The notes: generated by a model not told the origin, from the sequence alone. DNA of 64,000 nucleotides from Paremcibacter congregatus (GCF_006385135.1 NZ_CP041025.1:837501-901500); one strand, 5' to 3'. Counted from the stretch's first letter, positions 39,083-48,319 are shown. Made by a program: numbers and translations.

Positions 39083-39195
39083 ATAGTCTGTAATCCATCG
39101 TCTAACGGTTTTTTAGATACTATAGATGTGCCGGATTGAATTTGCCATAGGTGAGTTAAAAAAAGGCGGGGAGTTAAAAAATGGGGGGAGTTTTA

Positions 39196-39292
39196 AGTGA
39201 GAGATTGAACGACCCGACCTATCCCGTTACGGCTGCTCCCTTCCGGGCCTGACCGAATTGGCGGGTCAGTCGTCCGCCAACCTCTCGAGCGC
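39196..39292 (-). ncRNA. ffs: Signal recognition particle RNA (4.5S, small type)
   Basis: On the minus strand the sequence contains GGTCAGGCCCGGAAGGGAGC followed by AGCC, the SRP RNA apical domain with its GGAA tetraloop and the symmetric/asymmetric internal loops that bind Ffh. The flanks pair (GAGA..TTG near 39287 with CAATCTC near 39201), giving a single hairpin of about 95 nt. It lies upstream of dnaX, a typical alphaproteobacterial location. Ends are approximate. Confidence 0.93.
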
Positions 39293-39413
39293 TTATATGG
39301 TCTTTTTTGACCTTAAGATCAAGTCTGTTGTGCATTGTTGTGGAAAAAAGATGCCGGGTATGCCAATCTGCGTCAAAAATAAGAACTAAAATAAGAATAA
39401 CTGGAGACGTTCC

Positions 39414-40367
39414 ATGACTGATTTAGCCGCTATGGGCGCTAGCGAGACAGCGCCCTGTATCTTTACGGGCTTTCCCCTGGATACAGCAGATCACCTGCGC
39501 GGAGACCAGGCGTGGCTGAAACAGCAATTAAGCGAATCATCTACTCACTTTCTGATATATGCCGGAGGATGTCCGTTGATGGATGTCTCTGACGGTTTGC
39601 ATCCCGGTTTCAAGTTTTCCGATGAACTTGACAGCTTTCTTGGGGAAAACTGGCGGGAAAATGATTGGGTTTTTATTGGCCTGGATGATCATCAGAATGC
39701 GTTTTTTGCCGGGGCGGTTAAGGGTAATGTCACCTTGCAGGGGCATGAAAAATTCATCGACTTAAGATCGGTTGCCCTACAGGTGGGGCAAGGGGGCTTT
39801 AGCGATATACCGTCACTACTTGGCCGGGGAAAGATGCTTCTGGAATGGCATGGCCGCCGACACTATTGTTCCTCTTGCGGAGGAAAAAGTATATCTGAAC
39901 GCGGCGGTTACGTCCGTAAATGTCAAAACAAAGATTGTGGAGCGGAACATTTTCCCCGCACGGACCCTGTGGTTATTATGATGGTGTATAAAGGGGATAA
40001 CTGTCTTCTGGGCCGGGGCGTTGGCTGGCCCGAAGGAAATTATTCAGCGCTTGCAGGGTTTATGGAGCCTGGCGAAAGCATTGAAGAAGCCACACGGCGA
40101 GAGGTCTTGGAGGAATCCGGTATCAAAATTGGCAAGGTGACTTATGTACAGAGCCAGCCTTGGCCGTTTCCGTCGACCCTGATGATCGGGGTCATGGCGG
40201 AAGCCCTGACGGAGGACATTACGATTGATAAGACTGAACTCAGCGATGCCCGCTGGTTTTCCCGTGACGAGCTTAAAGCAAAAATGGCCAATGGTGGTGA
40301 CGATGAATTTCGTGTGCCGCCAACGCTCGCCATTGCCCGCCACTTGTTGGAAAACTGGCTGAAATAA
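39414..40367 (+). CDS. nudC: NAD(+) diphosphatase
   Basis: A 317-aa Nudix hydrolase that cleaves NADH/NAD+ and can remove NAD caps from RNA. A four-Cys zinc ribbon begins at HYCSSCGGK. The Nudix box GFMEPGESIEEATRREVLEE followed by SGI is complete, and the NudC-specific QSQPWPFPSTLM lies downstream. The N-terminal domain (about 1-140) is the usual variable part. A weak hairpin with T-run follows at about 40384-40409. Confidence 0.95.
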   Translation: MTDLAAMGASETAPCIFTGFPLDTADHLRGDQAWLKQQLSESSTHFLIYAGGCPLMDVSDGLHPGFKFSDELDSFLGENWRENDWVFIGLDDHQNAFFAGAVKGNVTLQGHEKFIDLRSVALQVGQGGFSDIPSLLGRGKMLLEWHGRRHYCSSCGGKSISERGGYVRKCQNKDCGAEHFPRTDPVVIMMVYKGDNCLLGRGVGWPEGNYSALAGFMEPGESIEEATRREVLEESGIKIGKVTYVQSQPWPFPSTLMIGVMAEALTEDITIDKTELSDARWFSRDELKAKMANGGDDEFRVPPTLAIARHLLENWLK

Positions 40368-40467
40368 TCACCTGAAATGGTGAAGGCCGATTGCAGCAGG
40401 CTGTTTTTTATGTCATAGAATGAGCGAATTTGGATTCCTGTAAAACGTAGGGTGAAGGCATAGCAAC

Positions 40468-40887
40468 ATGAGCAAATCTCGGCAAACTTATCAGGGCGCG
40501 GTATATTCCTGGCATTGCGATCATATGGGTCACATGAATGTCATGCATTACGTGGGTAAATTTGACGAAGCAACCTGGAATTTCTTTTCCTCTGCCGGCC
40601 TGCAGGGCAAGGCTATGCGGGAAGATAAAAAAGGCGTTGTTGCGGTGGAACAATCCATAAAATACAAGAGCGAACTGCTGGCCGGTGATGTGATTACCAT
40701 TCACAGCGAGGTGGTTGAGTTCGGCGATAAATCGATCAAGTTTCGTCACGAAATGCGCAATGCAGAAACAGGCGTTGTCGCCGCGGTGACTACCCTGACC
40801 GGCCTGTATTTTGACAAGGTCGCCCGGAAAGCCATCAGCCTGCCGGACCAGGTCAAAACCAATCTACAGACGGCCCTGGACGCGTAA
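40468..40887 (+). CDS. Acyl-CoA thioesterase (4HBT hotdog fold)
   Basis: A 139-aa hotdog thioesterase. The catalytic Asp/His-type region is WHCDHMGHMNVMHYVGKFDE, as in 4-hydroxybenzoyl-CoA thioesterase relatives, where the Asp lies in D-x-x-G-H-x-N. It probably hydrolyses a short or aromatic acyl-CoA. Its last 24 bases overlap the convergent MocR gene. Confidence 0.88.
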   Translation: MSKSRQTYQGAVYSWHCDHMGHMNVMHYVGKFDEATWNFFSSAGLQGKAMREDKKGVVAVEQSIKYKSELLAGDVITIHSEVVEFGDKSIKFRHEMRNAETGVVAAVTTLTGLYFDKVARKAISLPDQVKTNLQTALDA

Positions 40888-42291
40888 AATCTTCAGCACC
40901 TGACAGAGCGCATCGCAGCCGCGGGTAATCTCTTCCGAAGTTAAATGACTGTACCCCAGGGCATAGCCCTGCCAGGGCGGGGGACCCTGATAGTAGCGGT
41001 CCAGTCCTGTGATGTATACGCCCCGACGGATCAGCTCCTGATGCAGGTGATCGCGATTATGGGCCGGCAGTTCCAGGCAACAATGTAATCCCGCATCAAG
41101 TCCGTGTATCTTAATACCCTCTGGCAGGCCAGAAAGACCACTTTTCATGGTTTTGTGCAGCTTTCCGTAATGGCGCCGCATGCGCCGGAGGTGCTTGTCC
41201 AGATCCCCTTTTTCGATGTAATGGGCCATCGCCTGCTGCAGAAGCCAGGTGGGCTGCATGTGATTCTGGTCAATCTCACGGGCGACGGCCTGACGGATGG
41301 TGGCTGGCGCAATCATATATCCGATGCGAATGGCCGGCGACAGGCTTTTGGACAGGCTGGAGAAATACAGGACATGTCCGGTCTGATCGAGCTCCTTGAG
41401 GGGGGGTAAAGGTGCGACATCGTGGCGAAATTCGCTATCATAATCATCTTCAAGTATCAGGGCGTCATGACGGCGCGCCCAGTCCATCACCTGATGACGC
41501 CGGTCGAGTGACAAACGAAAACCAACGGGAAACTGGTGGGATGGGGTACAGAAGAGCACCTTCGCCCGGCCCGGTGTTTCCGGCAGGTCGACGGTCCGAA
41601 GTCCATCATGGTCAATATTCAGAAGGCGGATGTCATGGCCGTACCGGGTGAAAGTCTGATGCGCGGCAATGAAGCCCGGATTTTCAAGGCAGCACTGGGG
41701 CTGAAAAGGGGCCGTAACCCGGGCGAGAAGATTTATCACATCGGCGGCGCCGGTCGTGATGACGATGTCTTGCGCCTGGCAGCGAATGCCGCGGCTGCGG
41801 GCCATATGATCGGCCAGGGCCTGGCGCAGGGGCAGAATGCCTTCCGGCGGGGGCGGCTGATTGTGAAATGGCTGGGCCAGCGCCCGCCGCCAGGCCCGTT
41901 TCCATGCCGCGTCATCAAACCGGGTCCCGGCCGGGCGACCAAGCATGAAATTAATATCCACATCGGGCGGTGTCGTCGGTGCGGGGGGAGGTGTGAACCA
42001 GTCCGGCCCGTGATAGGCGAGGGGGGCGGGACTTTCCGGTGGAATATCGGTGGCGCAATAGGTGCCTGCGCCCGGGCGGGTGATAAGATATCCTTCGGCG
42101 ATCAATTGTTCATAGGCGGCGAGGGTGACAATACGGGAAACCTGCAGGTCACGGGCAAGGGCACGGCTGGAGGGCAGCCGTTGGTTCTGAGCGATTTGGC
42201 GCTGCCTGATGTGTTGTTTCAGGTAGCGGATCAATTGGGCTTGCAGGGTTTCTGTATGGTCCCGGCGCAGGGTGATGTGCAAACTGGTCAT
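40864..42291 (-). CDS. MocR-type (GntR/aminotransferase) transcriptional regulator
   Basis: A 475-aa regulator with an N-terminal winged helix-turn-helix (about 10-75; LPSSRALARDLQVSRIVTLA) fused to a class I aminotransferase-like domain that binds PLP as effector. The PLP lysine lies in YFSSLSKSLSPAIRIGYM. An upstream in-frame extension (to 42441) crosses into the divergent promoter, so ATG 42291 is chosen. It is divergent from a PNPOx-like flavin-binding gene, the usual MocR target arrangement, so it probably controls that gene in response to PLP or a related ligand. The start is inferred from the domain. Confidence 0.9.
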   Translation of the reverse strand: MTSLHITLRRDHTETLQAQLIRYLKQHIRQRQIAQNQRLPSSRALARDLQVSRIVTLAAYEQLIAEGYLITRPGAGTYCATDIPPESPAPLAYHGPDWFTPPPAPTTPPDVDINFMLGRPAGTRFDDAAWKRAWRRALAQPFHNQPPPPEGILPLRQALADHMARSRGIRCQAQDIVITTGAADVINLLARVTAPFQPQCCLENPGFIAAHQTFTRYGHDIRLLNIDHDGLRTVDLPETPGRAKVLFCTPSHQFPVGFRLSLDRRHQVMDWARRHDALILEDDYDSEFRHDVAPLPPLKELDQTGHVLYFSSLSKSLSPAIRIGYMIAPATIRQAVAREIDQNHMQPTWLLQQAMAHYIEKGDLDKHLRRMRRHYGKLHKTMKSGLSGLPEGIKIHGLDAGLHCCLELPAHNRDHLHQELIRRGVYITGLDRYYQGPPPWQGYALGYSHLTSEEITRGCDALCQVLKILRVQGRL

Positions 42292-42324
42292 ATAATAATT
42301 ATCAATAAGTGGATATTTTATAAT

Positions 42325-42338
42325 ACCGAATAATCGGT
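42325..42338. promoter_or_regulatory. 14-bp palindrome in the MocR/PNPOx divergent promoter
   Basis: ACCGA-ATAA-TCGGT inverted repeat in the 93-bp space between the divergent genes, 47 bp upstream of the PNPOx-like start codon. It is a likely operator. MocR proteins often prefer direct repeats, so another regulator or a bent site is possible. Confidence 0.5.
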
Positions 42339-42384
42339 TATTCCGGAAAGGAAAACAAGACAATATTGTGTAAAGGAATGAATT

Positions 42385-43008
42385 ATGGCACGGGGTTATG
42401 ACTTGGCTACCCGCCCGGCGGCACAGCAACGGCGGGGACAATTAAAGCAAGACGATGCATGGATCAGTGATCTGATCCAGCGCCTGCCGCTCGGGCATTT
42501 TGACAGCCGCTGGGATGACCAGCCTTTTGTTCATCCCATGACCTACGTCTATAACGTGGAGAAGCATTGTATCTATATGCATGGTTCGACGGTGGGACGG
42601 CGTCGCGCCAACACGGAACGACATGAGAAAATGTGCTTTTGCGCGTCAGAGATGGGGCAGCTTCTGCCGTCTAATCAGGCGCTGCATTTTTCCGCCCAAT
42701 ACCGGAGCGTTGTTGCCTTTGGCGAAGTCCGTCATGTGACCGAAGAAGCCGAACAGAAGGCGGCGCTATATGCTTTGATTGATAAATATTTTTCACCCAT
42801 GGCTTTAGGGAAAGAATATAGTCCTATCCGGCCGGAAGACCTGAAACGCACGACAGTTTTCGCTCTTGATATTACCAGTTGGAGCGGTAAGGAAAACTGG
42901 AAAGAGCGCACAGATATGGATGATCGCGGCTGGCCGGAGCTTGCAGCGCACTGGTTTGAAGACGACGCTTTTGCCCTCTCCCGTGGGCAGGCGAAACCAA
43001 AGACTTAG
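42385..43008 (+). CDS. Pyridoxamine 5'-phosphate oxidase family (FMN-binding) protein
   Basis: A 207-aa split-barrel flavin-binding protein (PNPOx-like/NimA-like group). The region RLPLGHFDSRWDDQPFVHPM followed by TYVYN and IYMHGSTVGRRR matches the FMN-binding fold used by small oxidoreductases and heme-utilisation relatives. It is unlikely to be true PdxH because the length and motifs differ. It is divergent from a MocR regulator with a shared 93-bp promoter, which is the best clue for regulation. The substrate is unknown. Confidence 0.83.
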   Translation: MARGYDLATRPAAQQRRGQLKQDDAWISDLIQRLPLGHFDSRWDDQPFVHPMTYVYNVEKHCIYMHGSTVGRRRANTERHEKMCFCASEMGQLLPSNQALHFSAQYRSVVAFGEVRHVTEEAEQKAALYALIDKYFSPMALGKEYSPIRPEDLKRTTVFALDITSWSGKENWKERTDMDDRGWPELAAHWFEDDAFALSRGQAKPKT

Positions 43009-43865
43009 CGTCGGTCCAGGCGATACTGGGCGGCGGGGTAGCTGCCGAGAATACGGAATTCATTGGTGAAAAATTTCAGCTCGTCGAAAGCATGCTGCAC
43101 GCCTGGATCATCTGGATGACCTTCGATATCGGCGTAAAACTGGGTGGCGACGAAATCTCCGTTTAACTGATAGCTTTCCAGCTTGGTCATATTGACACCG
43201 TTGGTGGCGAAGCCGCCCATGACTTTATACAGAGATGCCGGGCTGTTGCGGACCTGAAAGACAAAACTGGTGATGGTCAGGCCTTTATTGGGCAGATCGA
43301 TCAGGGGTTCGCGGGAAAAGACCACGAAACGGGTAGTGTTATGGGCCGCGTCCTCTATATCTTTTTTCAAGCTTTGCAATCCGTAGATTTCACCGGCGAG
43401 AGACGACGCGATGGCGCCGATGCTGGGGTCCTGAAGTTCGGATATCAGCTTGGCGGCGCCGGCCGTGTCGGAATAAACGTCTGGTTCCAGTCCCCAGCCA
43501 AGAAGATTGTTGCGGCATTGGCCGAGGGCCTGTTCATGGCTGCGGACAGATTTCAGGCTGTTCATGGTGGCCCCGGGGATGGCCAGGAGATGATGGTTGA
43601 TGCGTTGAAAATGCTCGCCAATAATGTGCAGCGAAGCGTGGGGAATCAAATGATGAATCGCGGCCACCCGACCGGCGACAGAATTCTCTATCGGAATCAT
43701 GGCGTATTTGGCGCGCTTTTCTTCGACCGCGGCAAAAACATCTTCAAAGGTATGGCAGGGCAAGCTGTCCATGTCAGGAAAGACCGTACGGCACGCCAGA
43801 TTGGAATAGGCGCCTGGCTCGCCCTGGAAAGCAACAATATTCTCTGAATTTGATTTATTTTGCAT
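43005..43865 (-). CDS. pheA: Prephenate dehydratase
   Basis: A 286-aa monofunctional enzyme that converts prephenate to phenylpyruvate for phenylalanine synthesis. The catalytic domain has GEPGAYSNLA, PIENSVAGRV and the TRF motif in AAHNTTRFVVFS. The C-terminal ACT domain (about 195-280) has GLTITSFVFQVRNSPASLYK and ESYQ at the place of the usual ESRP Phe-binding motif. No chorismate mutase domain is present. Its 3' end overlaps the PNPOx-like gene by 4 nt (convergent). Confidence 0.96.
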   Translation of the reverse strand: MQNKSNSENIVAFQGEPGAYSNLACRTVFPDMDSLPCHTFEDVFAAVEEKRAKYAMIPIENSVAGRVAAIHHLIPHASLHIIGEHFQRINHHLLAIPGATMNSLKSVRSHEQALGQCRNNLLGWGLEPDVYSDTAGAAKLISELQDPSIGAIASSLAGEIYGLQSLKKDIEDAAHNTTRFVVFSREPLIDLPNKGLTITSFVFQVRNSPASLYKVMGGFATNGVNMTKLESYQLNGDFVATQFYADIEGHPDDPGVQHAFDELKFFTNEFRILGSYPAAQYRLDRR

Positions 43866-44100
43866 TATTCTGCCCTTGATGAATTTGGCGCAGTATTTCT
43901 ATTTCAGGGGGAGCTGTCAAACTTTTTTGCCTTTGAAGGCGGCTTTTTGTTGTTTATGAGTTGAAGAGTTCTTGTATCCGTGGGAAAACCCCTGTAAATA
44001 GAGACCAAAGAGGGTGGATGCGGTCATTGAGGTAGAAGTTTAATCTTCTGATGTACAGTATTCTGATAGTTTTTTGACATTTAACCTGCGAGGAAGAACA

Positions 44101-44691
44101 GTGAATTCCTTTGAGATCAATAAAATTGTAATGGCGTTTTTGCTGACCATTTTGGTTGTTTTCGGTATTAGCGGCCTGACTGAAATTGTCTATGAAGATC
44201 ATGAGCTGGAATCCAACGCGTATCCCATCGAAGTGAAAACGGCTGCGGCGGCGTCTGATGATGACGATGAAGAAGAGCAAGGCCCAACTCTGGCGAGCCT
44301 TCTGGCTGTATCATCAGTGGACAAGGGAGAAAAGATCTTCAAGAAGTGTAAAGCCTGTCATACAGTTGACAATGGTGGCAAGAACCTTGTTGGACCAAAC
44401 CTGTGGAACATCGTTGGACGCGCCAAAGGTTCTGTTGAAGGCTTTGCCTATTCCAGTGGCATGACGGCAAAAGGGGGCGACTGGTCCTATGAAGATCTTG
44501 ATGCCTTCCTGAAAAAGCCAAAGGATTTTATCGACGGGACAAAAATGAGTTTCGCGGGTCTGAAAAAAACAGCTGACCGTGCGGCGACTATAGCTTATCT
44601 CCGGTCCTTGAGCGATGCTCCGATGGACCTTCCGGCTGAGGCCGCTGAAACAGTGGATGCGACTGAGGTGGACCCTGCGACGGTCGATTAA
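44101..44691 (+). CDS. Membrane-anchored cytochrome c (CycM/c552 type)
   Basis: A 196-aa class I cytochrome c. An uncleaved N-terminal anchor (about residues 6-28) is followed by a flexible acidic linker (SDDDDEEEQG) and one heme domain with CKACH at the N-terminal end and the axial Met in GTKMSFAGL. This matches the alphaproteobacterial CycM that carries electrons between the bc1 complex and cytochrome oxidase. The C-terminal 25 residues are a Pro/Ala/Glu-rich tail. The GTG start at 44101 has GAGGAAG upstream; an earlier in-frame codon at 44074 is less likely. A strong terminator follows. Confidence 0.93.
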   Translation: MNSFEINKIVMAFLLTILVVFGISGLTEIVYEDHELESNAYPIEVKTAAAASDDDDEEEQGPTLASLLAVSSVDKGEKIFKKCKACHTVDNGGKNLVGPNLWNIVGRAKGSVEGFAYSSGMTAKGGDWSYEDLDAFLKKPKDFIDGTKMSFAGLKKTADRAATIAYLRSLSDAPMDLPAEAAETVDATEVDPATVD

Positions 44692-44728
44692 TATATCTGG
44701 CGGCAACGTCAGGGCTTAAACATGATTT

Positions 44729-44764
44729 AAAGGCTGTTTCTGGTATCAGAAGCAGCCTTTTTTG
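44729..44764 (+). terminator. Terminator after cytochrome c gene
   Basis: AAAGGCTG / CAGCCTTT with an inner TTCTG-gtat-CAGAA stem and a run of six T. The long hairpin could also stop the convergent NlpC/P60 transcript. Confidence 0.85.
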
Positions 44765-44791
44765 TGGGATACGACCGGGACGGTGACGGGA

Positions 44792-45652
44792 CTAGTCTTC
44801 CGCGGGGCGTTTGATAAAACGCAAGGGGGGCTCGTCCGTTTGAAAACTGACGATGTCTATCACGTCCCGCAAGGGGTCAATGCTAACCCGCATATGATGG
44901 GCGTTGGCATGCAGAAGATGCATGTCATCCAGCATAAAGCCGACATGGCCGGGGAAAAAGGCAATATCACCCCGTTGGGGCACGGCGTCGTCATCAAGTG
45001 TGGTCCCGATCATTTCGGCCTGGAGATCGCTGTCGCGGGGCAGAAACACCCCGGTGGCGGCGAAGGCCAGCTGGATCAGGCCCGAACAATCAATGCCGAT
45101 GCTGCTTTTGCCGCCCCAAAGGTAGGGGGCATAGAGAAATTTAAGGGCCTCGGACAAGGGGTCTACACCATAATCTTTGCTGATATGGGGGGCGAAAATC
45201 CAGTTTCCATCAGCCAGTTGCACGAAACCTCTTTGGGGAATTTCATTGATAACGGCGACATTGGACATCATATAGACCTGCCCTACGGCGGGGCTTTTCG
45301 GGTTCGGTTCTGAATAGATATGACTGCTTAGGTTGGTGACATAATGGGTACCGGGATGCAGATCGGGGCTAAGGGCGTCGGCGCGACAATAGCCGACATA
45401 GCTGTCCTTTTCCGCCTGGCCCCAGGCCCAGCCATCCTTGATGTCATAAACAGTAAAATACTCGCCGTATAACAATTGGGTTTGCAGAGGTGTGTTGGCG
45501 TCAGGCGCACCGTACAGATTTGTCAGGCCATCAATAAGTTGGTAACGAGTTCCCTCGCAAAAACGCTTTGCCGTCACGCGCCCCTTGAGAAACGCCGCGG
45601 CAAGGTCTGCTCGTGCAGGGGTCAGCCGCGGGTCCAGGGATGATGTGGTCAT
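44792..45652 (-). CDS. NlpC/P60 family peptidase with SH3-like domains
   Basis: A 286-aa protein with two bacterial SH3-like segments (about 35-95 and 100-165) and a C-terminal NlpC/P60 cysteine peptidase domain (about 170-286). The catalytic Cys is in IGIDCSGLIQLAF, the His in GDIAFFPGHVGFML and the third polar residue in HLLHANAHHM. It probably cuts peptidoglycan stem peptides (D-Glu-meso-DAP bond). No signal peptide is visible, so a cytoplasmic recycling role, as in dipeptidyl-peptidase VI, is likely. The start ATG 45652 has GAGGAAAA upstream; an in-frame extension of 11 codons is not preferred. It sits downstream of marR and the M17 peptidase on the same strand. Confidence 0.9.
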   Translation of the reverse strand: MTTSSLDPRLTPARADLAAAFLKGRVTAKRFCEGTRYQLIDGLTNLYGAPDANTPLQTQLLYGEYFTVYDIKDGWAWGQAEKDSYVGYCRADALSPDLHPGTHYVTNLSSHIYSEPNPKSPAVGQVYMMSNVAVINEIPQRGFVQLADGNWIFAPHISKDYGVDPLSEALKFLYAPYLWGGKSSIGIDCSGLIQLAFAATGVFLPRDSDLQAEMIGTTLDDDAVPQRGDIAFFPGHVGFMLDDMHLLHANAHHMRVSIDPLRDVIDIVSFQTDEPPLRFIKRPAED

Positions 45653-45703
45653 TTGGTTTTCCTCAATAGAATAATCACGATGCACCTGTTTCTAATTCAG
45701 GGG

Positions 45704-46054
45704 TCAGCTGTTGGTTTCCAAGTGGGCCTTTTCCATGGTTTCGGCAAAATCTGTTAAGAAGACGGCGCCTTTGACGGTGCGCTGAATCAGGACATTGCGT
45801 TTGTCTTCTTCATCCCGGACCCGTTTGACGAACCCCTGAGCACTGAGCGTGTCAATGGCGCGGGTAATGACAGGTTTGGAAACGCCGAGCGTAGCGGCAA
45901 GGCCCCGCACCGTATGAGGTTGAGGTTCAAGGTAGATCCTCAGCAACAGGGCCAGTTGTCGCGAGGTGAAATCCGGGCCTTTGGCTCTGACCGTATCTGT
46001 CAGGGTTTGCATCCACAGTTTCAGCCCCTTATGTCCCCCGAGTTCAATCTCCAT
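45704..46054 (-). CDS. MarR-family transcriptional regulator
   Basis: A 116-aa winged helix-turn-helix protein. The recognition region is TVRGLAATLGVSKPVITRAI followed by DTLSAQGFVKRVRDEEDKRN, the wing typical of MarR. It is shorter than most MarR proteins because the N-terminal dimer helix is brief. It lies between the M17 aminopeptidase and NlpC/P60 genes on the same strand, so it may regulate these peptidoglycan or peptide-recycling functions, but this is inference. Confidence 0.85.
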   Translation of the reverse strand: MEIELGGHKGLKLWMQTLTDTVRAKGPDFTSRQLALLLRIYLEPQPHTVRGLAATLGVSKPVITRAIDTLSAQGFVKRVRDEEDKRNVLIQRTVKGAVFLTDFAETMEKAHLETNS

Positions 46055-46131
46055 CCCGTAACCCCACTCTATTCCACTATATTATTCAAATACTGCCTTT
46101 ATATTCGGCTTTCTGCAATGTTTTTTAGCAT

Positions 46132-47523
46132 TTACTTGCCGTAGCGTTTTGTCAGATATGCAAGCACGGCACGCAACGCCATTGCTTCTCCCCCCTGGGG
46201 GCGTCCCGGACGGTTGTTTAAATTCCAGGCGAAGACGTCAAAATGTACCCATTTCTCTGGTTTTGTGACGAAGTGCTTGAGGTATAAGGCCGCGATGATG
46301 GCGCCTCCATACGGTCCGCTGCCCATATTGCTCATATCGGCGCATTTGGACTTGAGGTCGCTTTCGTAAGGGGCATATAACGGCATACGCCAGATCGGAT
46401 CACTTTCCTCTGCTGATTGGTCGGTGAGTGCACCGGCAATATCGTCACCGTCGGTGAAGAACGGCACGATGTCAGATCCCATGGCGACCCGGGCCGCCCC
46501 GGTCAGGGTGGCGAAATCAAGCATCAGGTCAGGGTCTTCCTCCGATCCGAGCGTCAGCGCATCACAGAGCACCAGACGGCCTTCGGCGTCTGTGTTGTCG
46601 ATTTCGACTGTTGTGCCTTTATAAGTGGTAATGATGTCCCCGGGCCGGAAAGCATCGGCGGAAATGTTGTTTTCCACAGCCGGGATCAGGACACGCAGAC
46701 GCACGTCCAGGCCGCTGTCCATAATCATGCTTGCAAGGCCAAGACTATGGGCGGCGCCGCCCATGTCTTTCTTCATGATCCGCATGCCGGAAGACGGTTT
46801 CAGGTCAAGTCCGCCGGTATCGAAACACACACCCTTGCCGACCAAGGTTAGTTTTGGCGCATCGGGGCGGCCCCAGGACATGTCGAGCAATCGCGGGGCA
46901 TTGGCAGCGGCGCGGCCCACGGCATGAATGGTGTTATAGCCTTTTTCCAGCAAGGCATCGCCGACGGTTTCGTGAAAGGTTGCCCCGTATGACGCGGCCA
47001 GGGCCTGCATGGCGGCGGAAAGGTGGCTTGGGCCCATATCGCAGGTAGGGGTATTAACCAGATCCCGCACCAGAGTCAGACCGTGGAATAGGGTGGTAAT
47101 CTGACTCTGAAGGTCTGCTGTGGAGACCATAAGCACCGCGGCGCGGTCATTTTTTTTGTCGAGATACCGGTCGAATTTATATTGGGCCATGGCCCAACCA
47201 AGAGCCGCCAGTTTTTCATCATGCTCCGAGACTAGGCGATAGTACCCTTTGGGCAAACTTTGCGCCAGTGTCGCCAGAACCCAGATGTCCTTCTTGTCAT
47301 GATGCGTCCCCATCCCGAGCGCCACGGCTTCAAGGCTCCCGTCGGCGGCGGCTAGTGTCAGGATCTGGCCGGCTGCGGCGGTAAAGTCATTGTCATCGGC
47401 CCAACGGCTCTGGGCCGGGCTCAGGCTTTTCTGCCAGGCGGCCTGATGGTCGCGGGTCACCAGTGTGATCGGAACAGCCTTTTTGCGGGCGGTTGCGGAG
47501 AGATAAGGGCAGGGTGCGGTCAC
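46132..47523 (-). CDS. Leucyl aminopeptidase family protein (M17)
   Basis: A 463-aa dinuclear zinc aminopeptidase. Metal and catalytic blocks: LVGKGVCFDTGGLDLKPSSG, KKDMGGAAHSLGLA and NTDAEGRLVLCDAL. The N-terminal domain (about 1-150) is less conserved. A longer frame reaches 47631, but AGGAGG sits ideally before GTG 47523. It probably trims peptides in the cytoplasm. A membrane coiled-coil protein gene lies 28 nt upstream on the same strand. Confidence 0.93.
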   Translation of the reverse strand: MTAPCPYLSATARKKAVPITLVTRDHQAAWQKSLSPAQSRWADDNDFTAAAGQILTLAAADGSLEAVALGMGTHHDKKDIWVLATLAQSLPKGYYRLVSEHDEKLAALGWAMAQYKFDRYLDKKNDRAAVLMVSTADLQSQITTLFHGLTLVRDLVNTPTCDMGPSHLSAAMQALAASYGATFHETVGDALLEKGYNTIHAVGRAAANAPRLLDMSWGRPDAPKLTLVGKGVCFDTGGLDLKPSSGMRIMKKDMGGAAHSLGLASMIMDSGLDVRLRVLIPAVENNISADAFRPGDIITTYKGTTVEIDNTDAEGRLVLCDALTLGSEEDPDLMLDFATLTGAARVAMGSDIVPFFTDGDDIAGALTDQSAEESDPIWRMPLYAPYESDLKSKCADMSNMGSGPYGGAIIAALYLKHFVTKPEKWVHFDVFAWNLNNRPGRPQGGEAMALRAVLAYLTKRYGK

Positions 47524-47551
47524 GGAGACCTCCTCGTTTTTGAAATATATA

Positions 47552-48250
47552 TTACAGGTCGCAGCTGCGCACAGTGATATCGGCAAAGGCGCGACGCCCG
47601 GCAATGATGCTAAAGCGATATTCTTTTCCATTGACGATCACACTATGGTAGATCGGCAAAATCCCACTGGCTTCCTGGGTTTCGCCACCGGGCAGGGTGA
47701 AGGTCGCGCTGACCGGTTTTGCCGGGTCGAACCAGGCTTCCGGGTTGCCGTCATCATTCAGGGTCGGGCTTCCGGTGCCGGCAACGGTGATCAGGCCGCG
47801 GTAGAAGCTAACGGAATTATCCGCCAACTGTGAGACGGGGGTGATGATGGCGAAACGTTTGGCCGGGGAGACATCGGAACAGGTTTCGTCACCGGACAGA
47901 CCGGCGATCACTGTGGCCATACGTGACGGCGCGATGCCATCGGCCGCCTTTTGGTTGATGACGCCAAGAAGATCCTGAATTTCTTCGTTTGGCAGCAAAT
48001 TACGCAGCTTGGTAAGTTCCGCTTCCGTATTGCCGAGTTCCAGACGCATATTTTCAAGGTCGGAGGCCTGTTGCTCATATTTTTCCTGTGTCGAAGCCAC
48101 ATTGAGCAAGGCTATTTTCTGTCCTGTATCAAAGGCATAATAGCTACAGCCGATCAATATGGTGAAAAACAGGGCGGTTTTGAACAGAAACCAGAAACTT
48201 TGAGCGCGGCGTTTCTGAAGTTCTTTTCGATGGGCAAGGCCTAGAGACAT
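47552..48250 (-). CDS. Hypothetical single-pass membrane protein with coiled coil
   Basis: A 232-aa protein. A cytoplasmic basic N-terminus is followed by one transmembrane helix (about residues 22-42), a heptad-rich coiled coil (about 48-95; TQEKYEQQASDLENMRLELG) and a globular periplasmic part ending with RSCDL. The layout resembles small envelope proteins that sense or scaffold, but I recognise no family. It is probably co-transcribed with the M17 gene. Confidence 0.75.
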   Translation of the reverse strand: MSLGLAHRKELQKRRAQSFWFLFKTALFFTILIGCSYYAFDTGQKIALLNVASTQEKYEQQASDLENMRLELGNTEAELTKLRNLLPNEEIQDLLGVINQKAADGIAPSRMATVIAGLSGDETCSDVSPAKRFAIITPVSQLADNSVSFYRGLITVAGTGSPTLNDDGNPEAWFDPAKPVSATFTLPGGETQEASGILPIYHSVIVNGKEYRFSIIAGRRAFADITVRSCDL

Positions 48251-48319
48251 TTTTGATGCGTTTCCATATGGTTAGATATTGGCCTCACTTTAAGCCAGTT
48301 GCGTCGATTTCTCAAGTGG

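Noticed and set aside
41536-42333. 265-codon plus-strand frame opposite the MocR gene
   Set aside because: Antisense shadow of a GC-rich gene; no motif.
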